NCBI GenBank assembly: GCA_903873945.1
Contig: CAIQQM010000066.1
Location: 1 to 33,896 of the forward strand
Direction: 5' to 3'
Source of the DNA: an uncultured Verrucomicrobiota bacterium
GTDB lineage: Bacteria; Verrucomicrobiota; Verrucomicrobiia; Limisphaerales; UBA8199
DNA: 33,896 bases
Shown here: positions 16,326 to 24,700 of the stretch, piece by piece
How the letters are laid out: each line of letters starts with the position of its first letter
Numbering within the stretch: position 1 is the stretch's first letter
The notes under the pieces: generated by a model
Seen by the model: only the letters and a program-made list of their open reading frames with translations
The model's database searches: none
What the model was told of the DNA's origin: nothing
Made by a program: the position numbers and the translations under genes

Positions 16326-16619
16326 TCATGGCCTTGCTGACTGGCTGACCTTTTCCTTGTGTTGCGCCGCCCAGCGTTCCGCCCGGTTCAGGGCAGCAAT
16401 GGCTCCGGCGAGACCCAAAGCAAGGATCAATAATGCTATGATGGTCCAAACCACCAATTCGCGTGGCACAGCAGGTTCTTGCGGTGTTGTCCCCAGGAGC
16501 AGTTCCGTCTGTCTGCCGCAATGAGGACATTGGCTCATCATGCCGGCCGATTCGGCTGGAAAGCTAATTGGCTGGCCGCACTCGCTGCATGGTCCTGTTA
16601 AATCCTTTGTTTGGTTCAT
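16326..16619 (-). CDS. Small zinc-ribbon membrane protein
   Basis: This 97-residue protein has two CxxC pairs (C11/C14 and C31/C34) forming an N-terminal zinc ribbon. A linker and a single membrane helix (about residues 54-78, VVWTIIALLILALGLAGAIA) follow, then a short basic tail. Such zinc-ribbon plus one-helix proteins are common and mostly uncharacterised. It lies downstream of rpoN on the same strand, about 130 bases after that gene, and may be co-transcribed with it. No strong ribosome-binding site is visible. The domain reading is firm; the function is unknown. Confidence 0.7.
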   Translation of the reverse strand: MNQTKDLTGPCSECGQPISFPAESAGMMSQCPHCGRQTELLLGTTPQEPAVPRELVVWTIIALLILALGLAGAIAALNRAERWAAQHKEKVSQSARP

Positions 16620-16747
16620 TCAGTTTCGGTCATCTTCAGGTCACGGTGACAAACATAAGAGAACTGTCACAAAGGAATGTCTGCGAGGTCCGAGCGTTTC
16701 GAGAAGTTCCCCAAGACCAATCCCGGGCGAAACCTTCCCACATCGAG

Positions 16748-18247
16748 TTAATAGACCTTGCGGAGATTGGAGGGGAGAATGTTCAGCTCGGTGCGGTATT
16801 TAGCGACCGTGCGCCTGGCGATGACGATGCCTTTTTCCTTGAGCATCCTGACAACTTCCTGATCGGAGCGTGGCTTGCCAGTGTTTTCGCCGCTAAAAAT
16901 ATCGGCAATCATGTCTTTTACACTGGTGTTGGACATCCCATCCCCGCTCGCGGTCTGGATGCCTGCGGTGAAGAAATATTTCATCTCGAAGATACCCTGC
17001 GGGGTCTGTATGTATTTGCCGGAAACTGCGCGGCTGACCGTAGTTTCATGAACGCCAACGACCCCGGCAACCTGGACCATCGTAAGGGGTTTTAGGAAAG
17101 CGACGCCTTTGAGCATGAAATCACGCTGGCGATGCACAATTTCCCGCGCGATGTTAAGAATCGTCTGCTGGCGCTGGTGCAAGCTCTTAATCAAAAACTT
17201 TCCAGCGCGGATTTTCTCGCGAATATAATTGCGCACCTCGCCCGAGTTCTCACCTCGCGCCATTAAATCTTTGTAGGTATTGCTGATGCGCAAGTGGGGG
17301 ATATGCTCGTTGTTGGTAGTGATGACAAAGTCATCCCCCGTTTTCTGGACAAACACCTCCGGGAGGACGTATTGATCGTTATCCGGCAAGAAGGCGCGGC
17401 CAGGACGAGGTTCGAGCCGGGCGATGCGTGCCAGGGCAGCCTGAACATCTTCCAAAGAACAATCGGTGCCACGGGCAATTTCAGGAATGCGCCGCTTGCC
17501 AAGGGCGTCCATGAACTCGTTGACGATACGATATTCAAGAGTGTTTTGCTGGCCGGAGCGTTCGAGCTGCAAGAGGAGACATTCGCGCAGGTCCCGCGCG
17601 CCGACGCCGGACGGATCGAAGGATTGAATGACCTTGAGCACACTGAGAATGCTATCTGCCGGTAGTGACGTGGAGAAGGCCAACTCGTCAACAGTGGCTT
17701 TAAGATAGCCATACTCATCGATGTTGCCGATGAGCATCTCGGCAACAGGCCAGAGGGCAGGCGACAGGGTGGACTCACGAACCTGTTCGAGAAGAGTTTC
17801 CTGCAGCGACGTGCTTGCTACAAGGGAATCGAACATGAACTGCCGCTTCTCTTCGTCCTCGGCCGAAGCGCGGGCAGGGAGATTGGTTTGTGCAAAATGG
17901 TCGCGCCATTCCTGGTCAAGTTGGACCAGCCGATCGAATTCGGCCTGGAAGTCGTCAGCCGGCTCGCTTGCGCTCTTTTCAGCAGCAGGATCCAAGTTCA
18001 TGTCTGCCGGGGGCTCGGCAGGATCGGCGGACTGGATCGGCTTTTCCGGCTCGGAGTTGTACTTATCCTGCGAATCAACCTCTGACGCGGGGGTTTCTTC
18101 GAGGACTGGGTTTTGTTGTAACTCTTGTTCTACCAACGCCTTGAGTTCGAGTGTGGGGGCTTGCAAGAGGGCTAGCGACTGCTGTAATTGTGGTGCGAGC
18201 ACCAGCGATTGCGTCAAACGCTGAGACAATTGTAAGCCTTGCGGCAT
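16748..18247 (-). CDS. rpoN: RNA polymerase sigma-54 factor
   Basis: This 499-residue protein has the full sigma-54 layout. The Gln/Leu-rich region I (LQLSQRLTQSLVLAPQLQQ) binds activators and core polymerase. Residues ~50-130 are the acidic region II. Region III has the core-binding domain and the helix-turn-helix (TMVQVAGVVGVHETTVSRAV). The C-terminal RpoN box is ARRTVAKYR at about residue 477, near-identical to the consensus, and contacts the -24 element. The protein directs transcription from -24/-12 promoters and needs enhancer-binding ATPases, none of which is in this window. A matching promoter element lies 44 bases upstream but points the other way. The ATG start at 18247 is clear. 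Confidence 0.96.
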   Translation of the reverse strand: MPQGLQLSQRLTQSLVLAPQLQQSLALLQAPTLELKALVEQELQQNPVLEETPASEVDSQDKYNSEPEKPIQSADPAEPPADMNLDPAAEKSASEPADDFQAEFDRLVQLDQEWRDHFAQTNLPARASAEDEEKRQFMFDSLVASTSLQETLLEQVRESTLSPALWPVAEMLIGNIDEYGYLKATVDELAFSTSLPADSILSVLKVIQSFDPSGVGARDLRECLLLQLERSGQQNTLEYRIVNEFMDALGKRRIPEIARGTDCSLEDVQAALARIARLEPRPGRAFLPDNDQYVLPEVFVQKTGDDFVITTNNEHIPHLRISNTYKDLMARGENSGEVRNYIREKIRAGKFLIKSLHQRQQTILNIAREIVHRQRDFMLKGVAFLKPLTMVQVAGVVGVHETTVSRAVSGKYIQTPQGIFEMKYFFTAGIQTASGDGMSNTSVKDMIADIFSGENTGKPRSDQEVVRMLKEKGIVIARRTVAKYRTELNILPSNLRKVY

Positions 18248-18290
18248 GCAATAATTTTAAACCAACTTGATTTTAACACAAGCACAAACT

Positions 18291-18306
18291 TGGCACGACT
18301 TTCGCT
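18291..18306 (+). promoter_or_regulatory. Sigma-54 (-24/-12) promoter-like element
   Basis: TGGCACGACTTTCGCT matches the sigma-54 consensus TGGCACG-N4-TTGCW at 11 of 12 fixed positions, with the invariant GG and GC exactly 12 bases apart. The only mismatch is C for the second T of TTGC. It reads rightward, away from rpoN. The predicted transcription start is about 18317, 240 bases before pgk. It may drive a long-leader pgk transcript or an unannotated RNA. Confidence 0.55.
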
Positions 18307-18499
18307 TCAAACTGTCCACTTGGTTTTGGAATGGAAGTTGCTGTTAATAACTGGAGGCAGGGTCGTTTTTCCTCTGATTGACTTGGATGAAAGACTTTAT
18401 TAGCCCAGCGCAGTGTTGCTGCTACGTGTCGTTGGTCGTCAACAACTGCCGTTTCTCGGTGTTGCCTGCCGCCCTCGTGCGCCACAACCTAAATTGATT

Positions 18500-18527
18500 T
18501 TGACTCGCCCCCCGGCTTCGCTATGCT
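18500..18527 (+). promoter_or_regulatory. Sigma-70-like promoter of pgk-tpiA-secG
   Basis: TTGACT (18500-18505) and TATGCT (18522-18527) are separated by 16 bases. The predicted start near 18534 gives a short leader ahead of the pgk ATG at 18557. It is the likely housekeeping promoter for the glycolysis operon. Confidence 0.55.
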
Positions 18528-18556
18528 CTGCGCCCTTATTGGGATGACCTGATATT

Positions 18557-19813
18557 ATGGCAAAGCTGACGGTTAAAGATTTGAATGTCCGCGGCAAACG
18601 CGTGTTCGTGCGCGTGGATTACAACGTGCCGATGGAAGAAAAGTGTGGGCAGATGGTCATCACCGATGCGACCCGCATTGTGGAAACCCTGCCGACGCTG
18701 AGGTTGCTGATCGAGCAGGGCGGGAAATTGATTCTGGCAGCCCATTTGGGCCGACCCAAAGGCAAACGCGAGCCCTCCATGTCGCTGCGTCCCGTTGCCG
18801 CCAAGCTCGCGGACCTGCTCGGCTTCCCGGTTGCGTTCGTGGATGATTGTATCGGTCAGAAAGTCGAGCAGGCCGTCAGTGTGATGAAACCCGGAGATGT
18901 GCTGCTGCTCGAAAACGTGCGTTTCTACAAAGAAGAAGAGGCCAACGACCCCGTTTTTGCCGAAAAGCTTGCCAGAGTCGCGGACGTGTATGTGAACGAT
19001 GCCTTCGGCGCCGCTCATCGTGCTCATGCTTCGACGGAAGGCGTCGCGCGGCTCGTGGCCAAGCGCGGCGGTCAGTGCGCAGCTGGCTTGTTGATGGAAC
19101 GAGAATTGAAGTTCCTTGGGGATGAGCTCGAAAACCCGGCGCGCCCGTTCGTCGTTATTCTCGGCGGGGCAAAAGTTTCGGATAAAATCCAAGTCATTGA
19201 CCGGCTGCTCGAAAAGGCTGATGCGCTCCTGATTGGCGGAGCAATGGCCTACACGTTCCGGCTGGCGGAAGGGTTCACAGTGGGCAAGTCGCTCGTGGAA
19301 CCGGATAAGGCGGACATTGCCAGGGCCGCCCTGGCTAAAGCCAAGGCGAGGAATGTGAAATTCCTCCTGCCTTCGGATGATGTGGTGGCCACACCCGTCA
19401 AGACCGATAAGCTGGACAAGAAGGGCAAGCAAATCGTTGAATGGCAAAACCCACGCGCAAATACGGGTTCAGATTGCCCTGAAGACGCGGCTGGACTAGA
19501 CATCGGACCCGCCACGGTCAAGGCCTACTCTGAGGTCATCCTCAAAGCCAAAACCATTCTCTGGAACGGCCCCATGGGCTTGTTCGAGGACAAACGCTTC
19601 GCCGCAGGCACTAACGCCATTGCCCGCGCCGTGGCCGACTCCACACAGAAGCAAGGTGCCAAGAGCATCATCGGCGGTGGCGATAGCGTTAAGGCGCTCA
19701 ACAAGACCGGGCTCGGTGACAAGGTCACATTCATGAGCACCGGCGGCGGCGCGAGTTTGGAGTTCCTTGAAGGCAAAGAACTGCCAGGGGTTGCGGCTTT
19801 GAGTGACAAGTAA
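18557..19813 (+). CDS. pgk: Phosphoglycerate kinase
   Basis: This 418-residue cytoplasmic glycolytic enzyme transfers phosphate from 1,3-bisphosphoglycerate to ADP. The N-domain substrate site is visible in VFVRVDYNVP, LAAHLGRPKG and the Arg of LLENVRFYKEEE. The nucleotide-binding C-domain has FVVILGGAKVSDKI, LWNGPMGLFE and the glycine-rich IIGGGDSVKALN followed by FMSTGGGASLEFLEG. A lysine-rich segment before DIGPATV is slightly long but within family range. tpiA follows after 18 bases and secG after that, an arrangement found in many bacteria. All motifs are intact. Confidence 0.97.
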   Translation: MAKLTVKDLNVRGKRVFVRVDYNVPMEEKCGQMVITDATRIVETLPTLRLLIEQGGKLILAAHLGRPKGKREPSMSLRPVAAKLADLLGFPVAFVDDCIGQKVEQAVSVMKPGDVLLLENVRFYKEEEANDPVFAEKLARVADVYVNDAFGAAHRAHASTEGVARLVAKRGGQCAAGLLMERELKFLGDELENPARPFVVILGGAKVSDKIQVIDRLLEKADALLIGGAMAYTFRLAEGFTVGKSLVEPDKADIARAALAKAKARNVKFLLPSDDVVATPVKTDKLDKKGKQIVEWQNPRANTGSDCPEDAAGLDIGPATVKAYSEVILKAKTILWNGPMGLFEDKRFAAGTNAIARAVADSTQKQGAKSIIGGGDSVKALNKTGLGDKVTFMSTGGGASLEFLEGKELPGVAALSDK

Positions 19814-19831
19814 CGGGTAACTGCGGATCTG

Positions 19832-20599
19832 ATGATGAACAAAGAACGAAAACTGATTATTGCCGGAAACTGGAAGATGAACAAAACCGCGGCCGAGGCG
19901 CTCGATCTTGTCCGCGGCCTCAAACTTGAACTGGCCAATGTTAAAGAGGTGGACATCGTTGTCTGCCCGCCTTTCACGGCTTTAGGTGCGGTTTCCAGGG
20001 ACATTCTTGATTCCAATATCCGGCTCGGCGCCCAGAATATGAGCGAGAACAATGTCGGTGCATTCACCGGCGAAATCGCAGCTGGCATGCTGAAGGAATT
20101 CTCTGTGCGGTACGTCATCCTTGGCCACTCGGAGCGTCGCCAATACCAGAAGGAATCGGATGCGCTGATTTCAAAGAAGGCGCAAGCTGTCCATGCCGCA
20201 TCACTCAAACCGATCGTCTGCGTCGGTGAAACCCTCGCCGAGCGCGAAGGGGGGCAAACAGAAAAAGTGTTGGAAACTCAGTTGCGTGGCAGCCTCGCTG
20301 GTTTGAGCAAAGATCAGATGGTGGAAACAATTGTCGCTTATGAACCCGTGTGGGCCATTGGCACGGGCAAAACTGCTTCCACGGGACAAGCCGAACTGGC
20401 ACATGCATTCATTCGGGGTGTGCTTGCAAAAATGTTTGACGAAACAATTGCCCGACGCGTCCGGATCCAATATGGTGGCAGCGTCAAGCCTTCCAATGCG
20501 CGTGAATTGATGAGCCAGCCTGATGTGGATGGCGCACTGGTGGGCGGAGCTTCACTTGAAGTCCGCAGCTTTGCTGACATAATTCGGAATTCGATTTAG
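19832..20599 (+). CDS. tpiA: Triosephosphate isomerase
   Basis: This 255-residue TIM-barrel enzyme interconverts dihydroxyacetone phosphate and glyceraldehyde 3-phosphate. The catalytic residues are in place: Lys in GNWKMNKT, His in ILGHSERR, and Glu in VAYEPVWAIGTGKTA. The phosphate loop IQYGGSVKPSN and VDGALVGGASL complete the site. Two ATG codons in a row (19832 and 19835) are possible starts. It lies 18 bases after pgk and 11 bases before secG, so the three genes are surely one transcript. Confidence 0.97.
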   Translation: MMNKERKLIIAGNWKMNKTAAEALDLVRGLKLELANVKEVDIVVCPPFTALGAVSRDILDSNIRLGAQNMSENNVGAFTGEIAAGMLKEFSVRYVILGHSERRQYQKESDALISKKAQAVHAASLKPIVCVGETLAEREGGQTEKVLETQLRGSLAGLSKDQMVETIVAYEPVWAIGTGKTASTGQAELAHAFIRGVLAKMFDETIARRVRIQYGGSVKPSNARELMSQPDVDGALVGGASLEVRSFADIIRNSI

Positions 20600-20610
20600 A
20601 AAGACATTAT

Positions 20611-21045
20611 ATGGGTTTTTTAATCGGTCTTTTGACTGTGGTGATGGTGCTGGATTGCATGGCGATGATATTTCTTGTCCTGATCCAGCTTCCTAAAAAA
20701 GATGCTGGTGCCGGACTGGCCTTTGGCGGCAGTGCCTCGGACGCCTTGTTCGGATCAGGCAGCGGCACGGTTCTGACGAAGATCACCAAATACGCGGCTA
20801 CCATCTTCTTCGTGCTGGCGCTCATGCTGGCCGCTTTGCAAAGCCATTATCACAGCCGGGCAGGTTCTGAATTCCAACGGATGCTCGAACAGCCAGGTAA
20901 ACTTCCACCAGCCGGAACAACGTCCATGCCCGCTACGATGCCAGCCGTTCAGGCAACCGCCACTAACCTGTTAACCACGCCTGTGCCGATGCCGGCCGGC
21001 CAATCCGCGGCTTCGCCCAATCCAGCCCCAATTTCAACGAAATAA
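20611..21045 (+). CDS. secG: Preprotein translocase subunit SecG
   Basis: SecG is the small helper subunit of the SecYEG channel in the inner membrane. This 144-residue protein has two hydrophobic helices (about residues 2-24 and 52-70). Between them is the conserved loop LIQLPKKDAGAGLAFGGSAS with DALFGSGSGTVLTKIT, typical of SecG. The C-terminal ~70 residues form a Pro/Ala/Thr-rich tail (PAGTTSMPATMPAVQATATN) that is longer than in E. coli SecG (110 residues) and probably disordered. It is the last gene of the pgk-tpiA-secG operon and converges with the Memo gene after 46 bases. Confidence 0.9.
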   Translation: MGFLIGLLTVVMVLDCMAMIFLVLIQLPKKDAGAGLAFGGSASDALFGSGSGTVLTKITKYAATIFFVLALMLAALQSHYHSRAGSEFQRMLEQPGKLPPAGTTSMPATMPAVQATATNLLTTPVPMPAGQSAASPNPAPISTK

Positions 21046-21091
21046 CCGGTGGCGATAAAGATTCGGTGGGTTTCGAGCTGTTCCGGTTTCC

Positions 21092-21916
21092 TTATGGTCC
21101 TTTTTCCTCAAAGGCAAAGGCTCCGTAACCCACCACCTGATCGCGCGGACCAGAGGTATCGCCCGAGTTGCGCAAATCGACCGTGCGCGCGTGTAGACCA
21201 TGCTGGCGTGCGGTTTGCAGCAGACCGCAAATTGGATTCCTCCCACAAGCTTGGTCTTCGCCGATACGCCCGGGTTTCAGGGCTTCTATCGCTTTGGCCG
21301 TGACGTGGTCGGAATGCCTGGCAGTTTCGTAATCGAAATAATGGCTCAGGTCGGAACTGATAACGAATCGTGTCTCGGTTCCGCCCCAGAGGGCATCAAG
21401 CACTTCACTGATCTCCTCGGCACTGGCGCGGCCTACGGCTAGCGGAACCAGTTTGAAAGTGTTGAGCACCGTTTGAAGAAAGGGCAATTGCACCTCCAAC
21501 GCATGTTCCCGCTCGTGGGCTTCGTTCAGCACCACGACCTGACGCAGTGAGCAAATCCTGCGCACAGCTTCAACATCCACTTCCACGTCACCGAGTGGTG
21601 TGGCGAAAGCTCCGACGGATGTCGCTGCCAACCCTTCGAACGAGACATAATGCGATGGCCCTAACAAAACGACGCGCTTGATAATATCGCGAACAGGCAT
21701 GAGCAGGGCATAGGCAGAAGCCGCAATCGGTCCCGAAAAGACATAACCGGCATGGGGGACGATGAGGGCTTTGGGTGGGGGAAAATTAGAAGGCGTAACC
21801 TGGCGTAATAGAGCGTTAATCAGCGCACTTAGCTGCACAGGGTCGGCTGGATAGAACCGGCCGGCCACGGCCGGAGGCCGGATTTTAGCCGCATCGATTG
21901 TTGCGACATTTGCCAT
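21092..21916 (-). CDS. amrB: AmmeMemoRadiSam system protein B (Memo family)
   Basis: I choose the ATG at 21916 because it lies 2 bases after the stop of the upstream radical SAM gene and begins the family sequence (IRPPAVAGRFYPADP). That gives 274 residues; the frame extends upstream only as overlap. Memo-family blocks are visible: ALIVPHAGYVFSGPIAASAY, VVLLGPSHYVSFEGLA, HEREHALEVQLPFLQ and FVISSDLSHYFDY. The His residues in these blocks match the metal site of Memo and related extradiol dioxygenases. The system usually has three parts: AMMECR1, Memo and a radical SAM enzyme. AMMECR1 is not in this window. The pathway is not defined in bacteria. Confidence 0.9.
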   Translation of the reverse strand: MANVATIDAAKIRPPAVAGRFYPADPVQLSALINALLRQVTPSNFPPPKALIVPHAGYVFSGPIAASAYALLMPVRDIIKRVVLLGPSHYVSFEGLAATSVGAFATPLGDVEVDVEAVRRICSLRQVVVLNEAHEREHALEVQLPFLQTVLNTFKLVPLAVGRASAEEISEVLDALWGGTETRFVISSDLSHYFDYETARHSDHVTAKAIEALKPGRIGEDQACGRNPICGLLQTARQHGLHARTVDLRNSGDTSGPRDQVVGYGAFAFEEKGP

Positions 21917-21918
21917 AT

Positions 21919-23088
21919 TCAGCTCACATCTACGCCGCGTGGCAAACGGGTGCAGTAATCGGCTATGCCTTGACCGATCCGAACTCCCGCTGCTCCGGCT
22001 GCGGGCCAAATTCCCGGAATGGAGGTGTGACATTTCGGGCATTTGCCGTCTGAGGTGAGGTTGTATTCGCGCACCAGATAACCAAACCGGTCGATCAGCT
22101 TCACGCGGCAGCCGGGGCAAAAAGTGTTTTCCAGCGTGCCGACGCTGCCGGGTGCGTTGCCGGCATAGACGAAGCGTAAGCCTTCTTCGCTGCCGATTTC
22201 GGCAGCGCGGATAAGTTGCCCCGAGGCGGTGTTTGGCAGATTCGTCATCTTATAATCCTTGTGAAAGGCAGTGATATGCCAGGGGATGTCGCGGCTAACG
22301 GAAGCCAGAAAGCGCGCAATCTGGCGCAATTCAGATTCGCTGTCGTTGAAACCAGGGATCAGGAGAGTGACAACCTCGAGCCAAAGTCCGCGCTCATGAA
22401 CCATGCGGATGCCTTCGATCACATGCTTGAGTGTTCCACCGAGCGTCCGGTAGCGCTTGTCATCAAATCCCTTCAAATCGATTTTATAAGCGACAATCCA
22501 AGGTCGGAGAAAATCGAGCGCTTCAGGCGTGGCATTGCCGTTCGAAACGAAGGCGCAGGCCAACTCCGCGGCTTTCGCCTCCTGAAAGATGGCGACCGCC
22601 CATTCGGCGGTAATAAGCGGCTCGTTGTAGCTGGACACCATCAACCGCGCCCCTTGCCGCCGGCCGGTGCGCACGATTTGTTGGGGAGTCGCCGGCTCGA
22701 TGGCGGCCAGCGAAGCTTCATCCCGCAGCGCCTGGCTCGTGACCCAGTTCTGGCAATAGGAACAGTGGAAATCGCAGCCCATCATCCCGAAGGTCAGCGC
22801 ATCGCTCCCGGGATAAACGTGGAAGAAAGGCTTCTTTTCGACGGGATCGCATTGTACCCCGGCGACATAGCCGAAGGGCACGCGCAGCCGGCCCTCTTGG
22901 TTAAAGCGCACTTTGCAAATCCCACGCCGTCCAGGGAAAATCAGGCAGCGGTGACCGCAAGCGAAACAGCGAACCCGATCTCCCTCCGTTCGCCAAAGCG
23001 AGCCGATGGTCGTTTGACGATCCAGCGTGCTTGCCAGCGCTTCGCTCGCCACGCCCAGCTTCATTCCTATCGGAGGCGCTGGGGTCAT
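21919..23088 (-). CDS. amrS: AmmeMemoRadiSam system radical SAM enzyme
   Basis: The radical SAM cluster CxxxCxxC is in MGCDFHCSYCQNW (about residues 105-112 from the start used here). Upstream is the family's cysteine-rich block (RCFACGHRC...GIC), and near the C-terminus a rubredoxin-like CPGC...CPKC pair. These match the COG1180 enzymes that partner Memo. The start is uncertain: the frame stays open to a TTG at 23184, and in-frame ATGs exist at 23130, 23088 and 23064 with no strong ribosome-binding site. Homology proper begins near WRTEGDRVRC. The stop is 2 bases from the Memo start, so the two are translated together. The substrate is not known for this family. Confidence 0.88.
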   Translation of the reverse strand: MTPAPPIGMKLGVASEALASTLDRQTTIGSLWRTEGDRVRCFACGHRCLIFPGRRGICKVRFNQEGRLRVPFGYVAGVQCDPVEKKPFFHVYPGSDALTFGMMGCDFHCSYCQNWVTSQALRDEASLAAIEPATPQQIVRTGRRQGARLMVSSYNEPLITAEWAVAIFQEAKAAELACAFVSNGNATPEALDFLRPWIVAYKIDLKGFDDKRYRTLGGTLKHVIEGIRMVHERGLWLEVVTLLIPGFNDSESELRQIARFLASVSRDIPWHITAFHKDYKMTNLPNTASGQLIRAAEIGSEEGLRFVYAGNAPGSVGTLENTFCPGCRVKLIDRFGYLVREYNLTSDGKCPKCHTSIPGIWPAAGAAGVRIGQGIADYCTRLPRGVDVS

Positions 23089-23352
23089 GGTATCGGGCTT
23101 GAGGCCGGAAATTGGCACCGGAAACTTCATGCCGAAATTGAAATCCGTATAAGGCACTTTGGCCCTGTCAGCGGTCTTTGTCAAAGCAGCAGAAGCTGCG
23201 GTTTATGGTCCAATGGTTTTCGTTTGTGAAAATCCTTGTCAATTCCCGCCCGCGCTAGCTCCTGTCCGATTGCCCTTGGCGCTGCAAATTCCAGACTTGG
23301 CAAAAAACGTCCGACAGTTCACTTTCAGCGACAAAAATACTGTGGAAAGATC

Positions 23353-24558
23353 ATGAAAATCCTAATTGCTGACAAATTCTCCGAAAAGCACATTACTTGT
23401 CTTACTCGGCTCGGGTGTGAGGTTACCTACAAGCCTTCTGTCAAGGCTGAGGAACTGCCCAAAATCATAGGCGACAACAAAGTTATCATCGTCCGCAGCA
23501 AGAAAGTGACTGCGGATACGATCAAGGCTTCCGACCAATTGGCTTTGATTCTCCGTGCCGGCGCTGGCGTGAATACCATTGATGTTAAGACTGCCAGCTC
23601 GCGCGGCGTGTTCGTGACCAACTGTCCCGGCAAAAACTCAGTCGCCGTGGCTGAACTGGTCTTTGCGCTCCTGCTCTCCGTCGACCGCCGCATCCCGGAC
23701 AATGTGGCCGCCTTGCGCGCGCACAAGTGGAACAAAAAGGAGTTCTCCAAAGCCGACGGCATCTTTGGCAAAACTCTCGGCATCGTCGGCGTCGGCCAGA
23801 TCGGCCGCGAGGTCATTATCCGTGCTCGCGCTTTCGGCCTGCGCACGATTGCCTGGTCACGCTCGCTGACGCCGGAAAAGGCCAAAGACCTCGGTGTCGA
23901 ACGCTGCGAAAATATGGACGACATCTTCCGGCAGGCGGATATCGTATCACTGCATCTGGCGCTTAAGCCAGAGACTCGCAAATTGGTCAACGCCGCTCGC
24001 CTCGCCTTGATGAAACCCAACGCCATTCTCATCAACACGGCTCGCGGCGAGGTCGTCGACCAGCCCGCGCTGCAAGCCGCGTTGCAAGCCGGGAAAATTC
24101 GCGTCGGGCTGGATGTGTTCGATCCGGAGCCGGCTGAAGCGACGGCTGACTTTTCGGATGCAATGCTCGATCTGCCCAATCTCTACGGTTCGCACCACAT
24201 CGGCGCTTCCACTGAGCAGGCGCAGGAAGCTATTGCCGAAGAGGCCATACGGATTATTGAGACATTCATGAAAACCGGCGTAGTGCTTAACTGCGTCAAC
24301 ATCGCCACGCGCACACCCGCAAAGTGGCAGCTCGTCGTCCGCCATTACGACCGCGTTGGCGTCCTGGCATTCGTCATGGACCAGATCCGCCGGGCTGGCA
24401 TCAATATCGAGGAAGTGCAAAACGTCATTTTTGACGGCGCAGCTGCTGCCAGTTGCCGCATTCAGCTCGACGTTGAGCCGGGTACCGACCTCCTCTCTTC
24501 GATCAAGGGGGGCAATGCAGACATTGCTGGCCTTGAATTGCTGAAAATCGGAGACTAA
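23353..24558 (+). CDS. serA: D-3-phosphoglycerate dehydrogenase-like protein with ACT domain
   Basis: The ATG at 23353 is preceded by GGAAAGA at a good distance, giving 401 residues; the longer frame lacks a signal. The protein is a D-isomer 2-hydroxyacid dehydrogenase with NAD-binding LGIVGVGQIGREV and catalytic Arg in NTARGEVVD, the Glu/Asp in FDPEPAEATADF, and His in YGSHHIGAST. The C-terminal ~75 residues form an ACT-type domain (HYDRVGVLAFVMDQIRRAGINIEEVQN) that in SerA gives serine feedback control. SerA catalyses the first step of serine synthesis from 3-phosphoglycerate. Its product line is inferred from the family; a related 2-hydroxyacid dehydrogenase is possible. A strong terminator follows. 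Confidence 0.88.
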   Translation: MKILIADKFSEKHITCLTRLGCEVTYKPSVKAEELPKIIGDNKVIIVRSKKVTADTIKASDQLALILRAGAGVNTIDVKTASSRGVFVTNCPGKNSVAVAELVFALLLSVDRRIPDNVAALRAHKWNKKEFSKADGIFGKTLGIVGVGQIGREVIIRARAFGLRTIAWSRSLTPEKAKDLGVERCENMDDIFRQADIVSLHLALKPETRKLVNAARLALMKPNAILINTARGEVVDQPALQAALQAGKIRVGLDVFDPEPAEATADFSDAMLDLPNLYGSHHIGASTEQAQEAIAEEAIRIIETFMKTGVVLNCVNIATRTPAKWQLVVRHYDRVGVLAFVMDQIRRAGINIEEVQNVIFDGAAAASCRIQLDVEPGTDLLSSIKGGNADIAGLELLKIGD

Positions 24559-24575
24559 CCCGAGATGATTCCCCT

Positions 24576-24618
24576 CCCTCTCTTCGCGACGCAAGTGTGA
24601 GGAGAGGGCAGGTTTTTT
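24576..24618 (+). terminator. Rho-independent terminator after serA
   Basis: CCCTCTC (24576-24582) pairs with GAGAGGG (24602-24608), followed by CAGG and six T residues (24613-24618). It begins 17 bases after the serA stop and ends serA transcription ahead of the convergent glycosidase gene. Confidence 0.8.
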
Positions 24619-24700
24619 AATTCTCCGTCAAATTCCTTAACCCCACAGCCGTATTCTGCGCAGTCAAAGGCGGCTCGCGATGCTGTTCCTTGTCTCCTTC

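Larger units (their letters stand above)
18248..18556. other. Intergenic region between rpoN and pgk
   Basis: This 309-base gap separates divergent genes. It holds a sigma-54-like element at 18291-18306 and a sigma-70-like promoter at 18500-18527, both pointing right. The ~190 bases between them have no convincing coding frame; a 70-codon minus-strand frame at 18273-18485 has no start signal or recognisable sequence. A small RNA starting near 18315 is possible but unproven. Confidence 0.5.

Noticed and set aside
18273-18485. Possible 70-codon minus-strand gene between rpoN and pgk
   Set aside because: It overlaps the promoter region, has no start signal and no recognisable sequence.
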